NCBI GenBank assembly: GCA_946530565.1 | Contig: CAMNAE010000059.1 | Span: forward strand, 1-8,117 | Origin: an uncultured Oscillibacter sp. | GTDB lineage: Bacteria > Bacillota > Clostridia > Oscillospirales > Oscillospiraceae | Direction: 5' to 3' | Length of the DNA: 8,117 nt | Part shown: positions 1 through 7,178 of the stretch, piece after piece | How the letters are laid out: the number at the start of each line of letters is the position of its first letter | Numbering within the stretch: position 1 is the first letter of the stretch | Translations under genes and position numbers: made by a program | Notes under the pieces: model-generated | Told to the model about the DNA's origin: nothing | Seen by the model: the letters and a program-made list of their open reading frames with translations, nothing else | The model's database searches: none

Positions 1-1
1 G

Positions 2-505
2 GTCAACCTCGGCACGACCCCCTACATCAACCAGATCGACGACGTGCGCCGCTGTGTTGAGATCACGATGGAACAGGGCCGCCATCCGGACGCGGAGCTC
101 TTTGAGATCGGGCACATCTATACGATGCAGGAGCTCGACGACGCGTTTCACTTCGCAAGGCCGCTGATGCTCTGCCTCGTGACCGGCTTCCGGGGCGCCA
201 TGCCCGCGTGCGAGAGCGCACTTAAACACATGGTGACCGCCTGCGGGGAGGTCTTCCCCGAAGGGCATTACCTCTGGGGGCTCGTGCAGGCCGGGCGGCA
301 GGACTGGGAGCTCATGGGAACGGCCCTCGACCAGGGCGCGAGCGCGCTTCGCGTCGGGCTGGAGGATTCGCCCTATCTGGCTCCCGGACGGCGGGCCGAA
401 ACGAACGCCGCGCTCGTGCGCGAGGCCGTGGCGCAAATGCGCGCGCACGGCGTCGAGCCGATGACGCCCGCGGAGGCCAGAGCGCTGCTGGGGCTCAAGC
501 ACTGA
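2..505 (+). CDS. BKACE-family (DUF849) beta-keto acid cleavage enzyme, C-terminal part, 5' end outside window
   Basis: Frame 2 is open from the window edge (VNLGTTPYINQ...) to a TGA at 503-505, giving the last 167 residues of a protein usually about 270-310 long, so roughly 100-140 N-terminal residues lie to the left. The family (3-keto-5-aminohexanoate cleavage enzyme Kce and relatives) is zinc-dependent and condenses a beta-keto acid with acetyl-CoA, yielding acetoacetate and a new acyl-CoA. The C-terminal signature RVGLED is intact at 350-367; in Kce the Arg, Glu and Asp of this motif are catalytic or zinc-binding. The closing EARALLGL is also typical. The zinc-binding HxH motif would be in the missing part. 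A GTG at 44 is in frame but sits inside conserved sequence and is not the start. The substrate cannot be assigned: the family includes the lysine-fermentation enzyme and many others. The gene converges on the minus-strand operon and ends in its own terminator at 557-596. Confidence 0.88.
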   Translation, partial: VNLGTTPYINQIDDVRRCVEITMEQGRHPDAELFEIGHIYTMQELDDAFHFARPLMLCLVTGFRGAMPACESALKHMVTACGEVFPEGHYLWGLVQAGRQDWELMGTALDQGASALRVGLEDSPYLAPGRRAETNAALVREAVAQMRAHGVEPMTPAEARALLGLKH

Positions 506-508
506 CAG

Positions 509-545
509 ACAGCGGGGACGGTTACACAAGAACCATCCCCGCTGT
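509..545. repeat. Inverted repeat (REP-like hairpin 1, GGGGACGGTT core)
   Basis: Arms 509-523 and 531-545 pair over 15 positions with one mismatch (C519/A535) around a 7-base loop (ACACAAG). The repeat begins 3 bases after the BKACE stop codon. Neither strand has a U-run after the stem, so it is not a standard terminator on its own. Its core matches the hairpin at 625-665 (ACAG...GGGACGGTT). From memory, GGGACGGTT...AACCGTCCC palindromes are scattered through many Firmicutes genomes, some beside RAYT/Y1-type transposases; I could not search to confirm membership. Confidence 0.7.
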
Positions 546-556
546 TCCAGCAGGAA

Positions 557-596
557 CCCCCCGGAGCACAGAAGCTTCGGGGGGCCTTTGTTTTTG
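557..596 (+). terminator. Rho-independent terminator of the BKACE gene
   Basis: Six C residues (557-562) followed by GGAG (563-566) pair with CTTC (575-578) and six G residues (579-584). This gives a 10-bp stem with one G-T wobble and an 8-base loop. It is followed by a T-rich tail (CCTTTGTTTTTG, 585-596). Stem followed by a T-run on the plus strand marks the end of the rightward BKACE transcript. On the minus strand the tail becomes an A-run before the stem, so this should not terminate the opposing operon efficiently. Confidence 0.8.
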
Positions 597-624
597 CGTG
601 TCGGAACAGTATGCGTCAACAACG

Positions 625-665
625 AACAGAGGGACGGTTCCGGCGGGACCGTCCCTCCGGCTGTT
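625..665. repeat. Inverted repeat (REP-like hairpin 2); possible 3' end of the minus-strand operon
   Basis: GGGACGGT (631-638) pairs exactly with ACCGTCCC (648-655). The stem extends inward through a T-G wobble and a C-G pair to a 5-base CGGCG loop. It can extend outward through AACAG (625-629) and CTGTT (661-665), leaving a small bulge near 657-660. It lies 20 bases past the malic enzyme stop, where an operon terminator is expected, but neither strand has a U-run after it. It shares its ACAG and GGGACGGTT elements with the hairpin at 509-545, so it is either a mobile-type palindrome recruited as an mRNA end or a non-canonical terminator. Confidence 0.65.
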
Positions 666-684
666 GATTCCGTTGAATTTTGGC

Positions 685-1860
<1,176 letters not shown>

Positions 1861-1888
1861 ACGTTGTTGATCCTTTCGTCTTTCGTCG

Positions 1889-3139
1889 TTAGTTCATTTC
1901 CTGGGGAAGCGTCGAGCCGCCGTAGGGCATCACGATGACGCTCGCGTCTGCGCCGAGCTTTTTGAAGGCGTCGTCGAGCGCGGTCTGCGCGCTCTGGTAC
2001 GGCGTGAAGAACATGCTGCGCACGAACTCCGGCTCCATCTCGCTCACAAGATAGATCTCGGCGTTCTGGAGCACCATCGCGATCGCGGCAGCCTTGTGTC
2101 CGCCGAGCTGGAAGTCGGAGCGGATGCGCGTGATCATCGCCTCGGGAGAGGCGGACTTCGTCATCCACTCCTCGAAGCGGGCGTTGCCGAGCCCCTCGCG
2201 GCAGGAGCCGACGAGGATCACGATGCCGCCCTTTTTGACCGCGTGCTTGGCGTTGTCGAGCGCCTTCTGCGTCTGATAGAGGTTCAGGTCCTTCGGCGCG
2301 CCGCCCTGCGAGACGAGCACGATGTCGGCCCGCTCGGGGATCTTCTTCACATAGAGCTGATCGAGGAAGCGGCAGCCCTCGCGGTGGGCGAGCGTCATGT
2401 CGCCGGCCACGGCCTTCACGATGCGCTTGTGCTCGTCGAGCACGACGTTCAAAATGAAGTCGGCGCCGACCATCGCGGCGGCCTCTTCGATGTCCTCGCG
2501 CACGGGGTTGCCGGCGATCCTGCCGGCGTGCGCGGCCTCCTCGACCATGCGGGAGTGGTTGGACTGGATCGCCTCGGGCGTGGAGACGCCGGGCATGATC
2601 GCCTTGGCGCCGCCGGAGTAGCCCGCAAAGTAGTGGAACTCGATGTTGCCGAGGAGGATCCGTCGGTCGGCCTCAGCGACCGTGCGCACGATGTCGACCG
2701 GGGTGCCGCGGCTCGTCACGCCGACGCGGACGACGTCGGAGCGGTCGCCGTCGACGCATTTGATCTCTTCAAACGCGCGGTCGCCGGCGAGGTGGCGGCG
2801 CTCCTCTTCGGTGTGGGGACGGTGGCTGCCGAGCGCGAAGACGAGCGTGATGTCCTCTTTTTTGACGCCCGCGGCGTAAAGCTCGTCCAGAAGCAGCGGC
2901 ATGACCGTATAGGTCGGCATCGGGCGGGTGATGTCGCTTGTGACGATCGCGATCTTCTCGCCCGGCTTCACGATCTCCTTCAGGCGCGGCGTGCCGATCG
3001 GCTCCGCGAGCGCGCGGGCGACCTCGTCGGCACCGGTCAGCGCATAGTCGACCGGGTTCGGGGTCAGGACGCCCGCGAGGTTCTTATCGGGGATCTCGAC
3101 GGCCTGCACGCCGCTGCCGAAGCCAAGTTCAATCTTCAT
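1889..3139 (-). CDS. larA: LarA-family nickel-pincer-nucleotide-dependent 2-hydroxyacid racemase (lactate or malate racemase candidate)
   Basis: LarA enzymes invert the C2 centre of 2-hydroxyacids through a hydride-transfer mechanism on a nickel-pincer nucleotide cofactor. With the start used here the protein has 416 residues, a normal length. The key residues are present with spacing like that of Lactobacillus plantarum LarA: Asp69 and Arg72 in SDITRP, His106 in GSHRPHT, His169 in EFHYFAG, Lys179 (the residue expected to hold the cofactor) in GGAKAIMPG, and His195 in SNHSRM. All catalytic positions are kept, so it should be active if the cofactor is made. The cofactor genes larB, larC and larE are not in the window. 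The superfamily also contains malate, hydroxyglutarate and other racemases, so 'lactate' is only a default name. The malic enzyme gene next door suggests malate (inference). An in-frame GTG at 3157 would add six residues, but AAGGAG at 3149-3154 lies inside that extension and 9 bases before the ATG at 3139. Confidence 0.9.
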   Translation of the reverse strand: MKIELGFGSGVQAVEIPDKNLAGVLTPNPVDYALTGADEVARALAEPIGTPRLKEIVKPGEKIAIVTSDITRPMPTYTVMPLLLDELYAAGVKKEDITLVFALGSHRPHTEEERRHLAGDRAFEEIKCVDGDRSDVVRVGVTSRGTPVDIVRTVAEADRRILLGNIEFHYFAGYSGGAKAIMPGVSTPEAIQSNHSRMVEEAAHAGRIAGNPVREDIEEAAAMVGADFILNVVLDEHKRIVKAVAGDMTLAHREGCRFLDQLYVKKIPERADIVLVSQGGAPKDLNLYQTQKALDNAKHAVKKGGIVILVGSCREGLGNARFEEWMTKSASPEAMITRIRSDFQLGGHKAAAIAMVLQNAEIYLVSEMEPEFVRSMFFTPYQSAQTALDDAFKKLGADASVIVMPYGGSTLPQEMN

Positions 3140-3148
3140 GGTATAAAA

Positions 3149-3154
3149 CTCCTT
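3149..3154 (-). promoter_or_regulatory. Ribosome binding site of larA (decides the start)
   Basis: AAGGAG on the minus strand, 9 bases before the ATG at 3139. It overlaps codons 2-3 of the alternative GTG start at 3157, which therefore has no sensible position for translation. The 3' arm of the hairpin at 3155-3187 ends at the very next base. Confidence 0.8.
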
Positions 3155-3187
3155 CACCCCGCCGCGCGAAAGCGGCGCGGCGGGGTG
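3155..3187 (-). promoter_or_regulatory. GC-rich hairpin directly abutting the larA ribosome binding site
   Basis: CACCCCGCCGCGC (3155-3167) is the exact reverse complement of 3175-3187, giving a 13-bp perfect stem with a 7-base loop. An alternative apex pairs CGC with GCG around GAAA. In the minus-strand mRNA the stem lies in the 74-base gap after the aldehyde dehydrogenase stop and ends immediately before the larA AAGGAG. Only a short TTTT follows, separated by the ribosome binding site, so a full terminator is unlikely. A role in mRNA processing, stability, partial attenuation or translation control of larA is inference. Confidence 0.65.
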
Positions 3188-3213
3188 TAATTGTCATCGG
3201 TTTGAAGCGATGA

Positions 3214-4578
3214 TCAGGCCCAGATCTCCTCGTCGGTGGGCATGTAGCTGCCCGGACGGACCTTGGCGATGCGGGAGACGTTGATCAGGTGCTTCCAGCT
3301 CAGGTTCTCGCTGATGGAGTTGTTGCCCCAGCTGCCGCAGCCGAGGGTGGTGGTGGCGGAGAGGGAGTTGAAGAAGCTGCCGCCGTTGTTCGTCGCGCAG
3401 ATCTGGTTGATCAGGAAGCGGGACACGGGCAGGATCTCCGCGGCATACTTGATGTGCTCATCGTTGTTGGAGTGGATGCACACGCTGTGGCCCTTGCCGT
3501 TGACGTTGAGGTTCGCGTTGGCGATCGCAACGGCCTGCTCCCAGGAGTCATAGCTGTAGGCGGCGATGGCCGGGCACATCTTCTCGTTGGCGAAGGGCTC
3601 GTCGTGGCCGCACTTCTCGGTCTTGATCAGCAGGACCTTGGTGTCGGCGGGCACCTTGATGCCGGCCATCTCGGCGACCTTGACGGCGCTCTGGCCGACG
3701 CAGTCCTTGTTCATGCGGCCGTCGGGGAAGATCGTGTTGCGCAGGGCGTCGATCTCCTCGGGCTTCTCGACATAGTAAGCGCCGTTGGCCTTGAAGGTCT
3801 TGACCATCTCGTCGTACTTCGCGGCGGGGGTGATCGCAGTCTGCTCGCCGGAGCAGATGATGCCGTTATCGAACATACGGCCGGCGATGATCTTGGGCAC
3901 CGCTTCGTTCAGGTCGACATCGTCGTCGATGATGCACTGCACGTTGCCGGCGCCGACGCCGAAGGCGGGCTTGCCGGAAGAATACGCGGCCTTGACCATG
4001 CCGCCGCCGCCGGTGGAGATGCACACGTCGCACTGACGCATGATCTGCTGGGAGATCTCCATCGTGGGCTCCTCAACGCAGAGGAACAGATCGGCGGGCG
4101 CGCCGAGCTTCACGATCTCCTCCTGCATGTACTTGCAGGCGAGCGCGGTGCACTTCTTGGCGCGGGGATGCGGGCAGACGATGATCGCGTTGCGGCCCTT
4201 GATGCAGAACATCGCGTTGCACATCGGGGTCACGACGGGGTTGGTGGTGGGGGTGACAGCGCCGACGACGCCCATGGGCTTCGCGACCTCGATGAGGCCG
4301 AGCTCGGGCATCTCCTTGATGATGCCGACGGTCTTCTTGCCCTTGACGTCGGACCAGATCACGCGGGCCTTGCCCTTGCACTTGTTGACCTTGTCCTCAT
4401 AAACGCCCATGCGGGTCTCGTCGACGCACAGGCGGGAGAGCTCCTCGGCGTGGTCGAAGATCGTCTTCGCCATGGCCTTGGCCATCGCGTCGACCTGCTC
4501 CTGGGTAAAGCCCTCGGCGACTTCCTGGGCCTTGCGGGCGCGTGCTACCAGTTCCTTGACATAAGCTTCAGCATCCAT
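3214..4578 (-). CDS. CoA-acylating aldehyde dehydrogenase (SucD / SauS / EutE-like)
   Basis: The 454-residue protein belongs to the acylating branch of the aldehyde dehydrogenase superfamily, which interconverts an aldehyde plus CoA and NAD(P)+ with an acyl-CoA. From memory it reads much like Clostridium kluyveri SucD (succinate-semialdehyde dehydrogenase) along its length: MGVYEDKV (57-64), KTVGIIKE (82-89), TNPVVTPMCNAM (112-123), IIVCPHPRAKK (132-142), VKAAYSSGKPAFGVGAGN (195-212), and DNGIICSGEQ with the catalytic cysteine at 242. The C-terminal LGCGSWGNNSISENL (412-426) is also typical. Similar proteins include sulfoacetaldehyde and acetaldehyde dehydrogenases, and the substrate cannot be read from the sequence. 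It lacks the iron-dependent alcohol dehydrogenase half of AdhE. It has 18 cysteines, many outside the active site, which would suit an anaerobic cytosol. AAGGAGG (4588-4594) lies 9 bases before the ATG. Its place between an E1 gene and larA suggests acetyl-CoA/acetaldehyde chemistry (inference). Confidence 0.92.
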   Translation of the reverse strand: MDAEAYVKELVARARKAQEVAEGFTQEQVDAMAKAMAKTIFDHAEELSRLCVDETRMGVYEDKVNKCKGKARVIWSDVKGKKTVGIIKEMPELGLIEVAKPMGVVGAVTPTTNPVVTPMCNAMFCIKGRNAIIVCPHPRAKKCTALACKYMQEEIVKLGAPADLFLCVEEPTMEISQQIMRQCDVCISTGGGGMVKAAYSSGKPAFGVGAGNVQCIIDDDVDLNEAVPKIIAGRMFDNGIICSGEQTAITPAAKYDEMVKTFKANGAYYVEKPEEIDALRNTIFPDGRMNKDCVGQSAVKVAEMAGIKVPADTKVLLIKTEKCGHDEPFANEKMCPAIAAYSYDSWEQAVAIANANLNVNGKGHSVCIHSNNDEHIKYAAEILPVSRFLINQICATNNGGSFFNSLSATTTLGCGSWGNNSISENLSWKHLINVSRIAKVRPGSYMPTDEEIWA

Positions 4579-4587
4579 GGGTAATAT

Positions 4588-4594
4588 CCTCCTT
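4588..4594 (-). promoter_or_regulatory. Strong ribosome binding site of the acylating aldehyde dehydrogenase gene
   Basis: AAGGAGG on the minus strand, 9 bases before the ATG at 4578. It is the closest to consensus of the ribosome binding sites in the window and sits at the end of a comparatively AT-rich stretch (about 4583-4630), which should leave it unpaired. Confidence 0.75.
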
Positions 4595-4635
4595 GAAAAA
4601 TAGTGGACGAAAATGGATTGAAAATATTTCAGGAT

Positions 4636-4663
4636 CGTCTCCCCGGCTCTCGCCGGGGAGACG
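4636..4663 (-). promoter_or_regulatory. 12-bp hairpin with GNRA tetraloop between the E1 and aldehyde dehydrogenase genes
   Basis: On the minus strand CGTCTCCCCGGC and GCCGGGGAGACG pair perfectly around a GAGA loop, a GNRA-type tetraloop, which would make a very stable RNA stem. It starts 14 bases after the E1 stop codon, inside the 99-base gap. What follows (ATCCTGAAATATTTTC) is AT-rich but has no immediate U-run. It could be a partial terminator, an RNase stop protecting the upstream mRNA, or an expression divider between the E1/E3 part and the aldehyde dehydrogenase/racemase/malic enzyme part. Confidence 0.7.
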
Positions 4664-4677
4664 GGACCTTTCAGGGC

Positions 4678-7155
4678 TTACAGGCCGTACTTCTCGAGCC
4701 GGAGCTCCTCCTGGCGGGTGAAGTTGGTCTTGGGGGTGTAGCCGGGCAGCGGCATGATCTTCTCGTGGATCGCGTCGATGAACCACCACTCGTTCGGGAA
4801 GAAGTGCTCCTCCATCTCGGGGCAGGGCGTGATCCAGTTCTTCGCGCCGAGGACCACGGCGGGGGCGTCGAGGTCGTCGAAGCAGAGGTTGTTGATGTGG
4901 GTGGCCATGTCGTTGGTGATGCTGCCGCGGGTGCAGGCGTCGGAGGCCAGGATGATCTTGCCGGTCTTCTTCACGGACTCGATGACCTTCTCATAGTTGA
5001 AGGGCACCACGCTGCGCGCGTCGATGACCTCGGCCTCGAGACCGAACTGCTCCTTGAGGATATCGGCGGCCTTGATCGCCTTGTAGAGCGTCGGACCGAT
5101 CGTGAGGATCGTGATGTCCTTGCCCTCGCGCTTGATGTCGGGCTCGCCCAGGGGGATCTCGTAGCGCTCGGTGGGCACGCCCTCGAGGTGGAACTCCTCG
5201 CCCTTCTCATAGAGCGGCTGGCTCTCGAGGAAGATGACGGGGTCGGTGCCGTTGAGCGCGGCTTCCATCATGCCCTTGGCGTCATACGGCGTCACGGGGA
5301 ACACGACCTTCAGTCCGGGCACGTGTGCCGGCAGGGCCGTCCAGTCCTGGGAGTGCTGCGCGCCGTACTTGCGGCCGACGGAGATGCGCAGGACCATCGG
5401 GAGCTTCAGCTGGCCGGCGGACATCGCCTGCCACTTGGCCATCTGGTTGAAGACCTCGTCGCCGGCGCGGCCGAGGAAGTCGCAGTACATGAGCTCGGGC
5501 ACGCTGCGGCCGCCGCACATGCCGTAGCCGACGGCGCTCGCGACGATGCAGGCCTCGGAGATCGGGGAGTTGAAGAGGCGGTTGAAGGGGATGGAGTCGC
5601 TCATGCTCTGGTACACGCCGAAAGCGCCGCCCCACTCGCGCACGTCCTCGCCGTAGGAGATCAGGGTCGGGTCCTCATAGTACTTGTCCATGATGGGCTC
5701 GAAGATGGCGTCGCGCACAGTGAACTGCTTGAGCTTGGAGACGGGCTTGCCGTCGACGACGGCGCTGCGCTCCTTCTTCGCGATCTTCTGAACGCGGGTG
5801 TTCTCCTCCTTCGGCGTGAGCACGAAGGGCTCCACGCCCGGGGCCATGCTCACCTCGTGGCCGTTGTTGAAGGTGTAGCGGGAGATCGCGTCGGGATCCT
5901 TGATGAAGTCCAGACGCGGGGAGATCTCGAGGTCGGCGGCGATCTTCATGACAGCCGTGATGCGGGCCTTGATGTCCTCGTTCATCTTGTCGATGTCGGC
6001 GTCGGTCGCGAGGCCGGCCTCGATCAGCTGCTTGCGGAACATCAGGATGCAGTCGTTCTCGCTCCAGGCGTCGATCTCTTCCTTGGAGCGGTAGGCGTTC
6101 TGGTCGCTCGTGGAGTGGCCGCCGAGACGATAGGTCAGAACGTCGAGCAGCACCGGGCCCTTGCCCTCTTTGAGCAGGGGGATCTTGCGGCGATAGGCGT
6201 CGATGACGGCCAGCGGGTTGAGACCGTCGACACGCTCAGCGTGCATCTGGTTGGGGGTCACGCCTGCGCCGACGCGGGCGAGCTCGCCATAGGCCATGGT
6301 CTCGCCGTTCGTGCGGCCGCCCATGCCGTAGCCGTTGTCCATGAAGTTGAAGAGCACCGGCAGGCCGCCCTTGTACTCATCGGGCCACAGGGTCTTGAAC
6401 TGGTCCATCGCGGCGAAGTTCAGCGCTTCCCACACGGGGCCGCAGCCCATGGAGCCGTCGCCGCCGTTGCCGACGACGATGCCGGGCTTCTTCATGTTCT
6501 TCTTGTAGAGCGCGGCGCCCGCGGCGATGCAGGGAGAGCCGCCGACGATCGCGTTGTTCGGATAGATGCCGAAGGGGATGAAGAACAGGTGCATGGAGTT
6601 GCCGAGGCCCTTGGCAAAGCCGTTCTCACGGCCGAAGAGCTCGCAGGTCAGGCCATACAGGAAGAACACGATCGCCTGCTCCTTGACGCTCTTCTCGGGC
6701 AGACGCTCCTTGACGACCGCGTAGGGCTTGCCGTCGAAGAAGTTCTCCATGATCTCGAGGAGCTCCTCGTCGCTCATCTTCTGGATCGCGGAGAGGCCCT
6801 TCGCGAGCACCTCGCCGTGGGAGCGGTGGGTGCCGAAGATGAAGTCGTCACGGCCCAGAAGATAGCTCTGGCCGACAGCCGCGGACTCCTCGCCGGTGTA
6901 CAGGTGGGCGGGGCCGGTGTAGGTATACTCAACGCCGTTGTAGGCCTTGGTCGTACGCACGCTCTTGAGCATCGCCTCGAACTCACGGATGTACTCCATG
7001 TCGCGGTAGATGCGCAGCATGTCGTCGGCCGTGAAGTCCTCGGTGGCGAGCGCCTCTTTGACGGTCTTCTGATACTGGTTGACGTCGATGTCTTCAAAAT
7101 GGATCTTGCCGGGAGCGCGCAGCTCCTTGGGATCATAGAATTGTGCCTTGGACAT
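4678..7155 (-). CDS. Fused E1-alpha/E1-beta thiamine-diphosphate dehydrogenase (pyruvate/2-oxoacid or acetoin dehydrogenase E1)
   Basis: This 825-residue protein joins both E1 subunits of a 2-oxoacid dehydrogenase-type complex. E1 decarboxylates a 2-oxo acid (or cleaves acetoin) on thiamine diphosphate and passes the acyl group to the lipoyl arm of E2. The alpha part (about 45-425) has HRSHG (110-114), the cofactor motif GDGS (232-235) through FNFMDNGYG (269-277), and the active-site loop YRLGGHSTSD (342-351). A linker of about 50 residues follows. The beta part (about 478-800) has GEDV (502-505), SPISEAC with the probable catalytic Glu534, QHSQDW with His601, HVPGLKVVFP (611-620), and a C-terminal transketolase-like domain. 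About 55-60 residues between LAKG (117-120) and ELFGRENGFAKGLGNSMHL look like an insertion relative to ordinary E1-alpha. All catalytic motifs are intact. GAGGAG (7169-7174) is 13 bases before the ATG, a long spacing. The gene follows E3 after 23 bases. No lipoyl or E2 domain is present, and the substrate is unassigned. Confidence 0.93.
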   Translation of the reverse strand: MSKAQFYDPKELRAPGKIHFEDIDVNQYQKTVKEALATEDFTADDMLRIYRDMEYIREFEAMLKSVRTTKAYNGVEYTYTGPAHLYTGEESAAVGQSYLLGRDDFIFGTHRSHGEVLAKGLSAIQKMSDEELLEIMENFFDGKPYAVVKERLPEKSVKEQAIVFFLYGLTCELFGRENGFAKGLGNSMHLFFIPFGIYPNNAIVGGSPCIAAGAALYKKNMKKPGIVVGNGGDGSMGCGPVWEALNFAAMDQFKTLWPDEYKGGLPVLFNFMDNGYGMGGRTNGETMAYGELARVGAGVTPNQMHAERVDGLNPLAVIDAYRRKIPLLKEGKGPVLLDVLTYRLGGHSTSDQNAYRSKEEIDAWSENDCILMFRKQLIEAGLATDADIDKMNEDIKARITAVMKIAADLEISPRLDFIKDPDAISRYTFNNGHEVSMAPGVEPFVLTPKEENTRVQKIAKKERSAVVDGKPVSKLKQFTVRDAIFEPIMDKYYEDPTLISYGEDVREWGGAFGVYQSMSDSIPFNRLFNSPISEACIVASAVGYGMCGGRSVPELMYCDFLGRAGDEVFNQMAKWQAMSAGQLKLPMVLRISVGRKYGAQHSQDWTALPAHVPGLKVVFPVTPYDAKGMMEAALNGTDPVIFLESQPLYEKGEEFHLEGVPTERYEIPLGEPDIKREGKDITILTIGPTLYKAIKAADILKEQFGLEAEVIDARSVVPFNYEKVIESVKKTGKIILASDACTRGSITNDMATHINNLCFDDLDAPAVVLGAKNWITPCPEMEEHFFPNEWWFIDAIHEKIMPLPGYTPKTNFTRQEELRLEKYGL

Positions 7156-7178
7156 GGTTGTTCACTTGCTCCTCTGCA

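Noticed and set aside
44..46. GTG at 44 as the start of the BKACE gene
   Set aside because: The same frame continues to the left edge with conserved family sequence (NLGTTPYINQ), so the gene is truncated by the window.
557..596. Bidirectional terminator serving both convergent transcripts
   Set aside because: Only the plus strand has a T-run after the stem; on the minus strand an A-run precedes it and GGTTCCTGC follows.
509..665. CRISPR array from the repeated hairpins
   Set aside because: There are only two imperfect copies, both palindromic, with no regular spacer pattern and no cas genes.
3140..3157. GTG start at 3157 for larA
   Set aside because: The AAGGAG ribosome binding site lies within this extension and is correctly spaced only for the ATG at 3139, where the family's N terminus begins.
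2096..4584. Long plus-strand open frames (364 and 431 codons) opposite larA and the aldehyde dehydrogenase
   Set aside because: They have the same shadow composition, and the opposite strand encodes complete, well-conserved enzymes with good ribosome binding sites.
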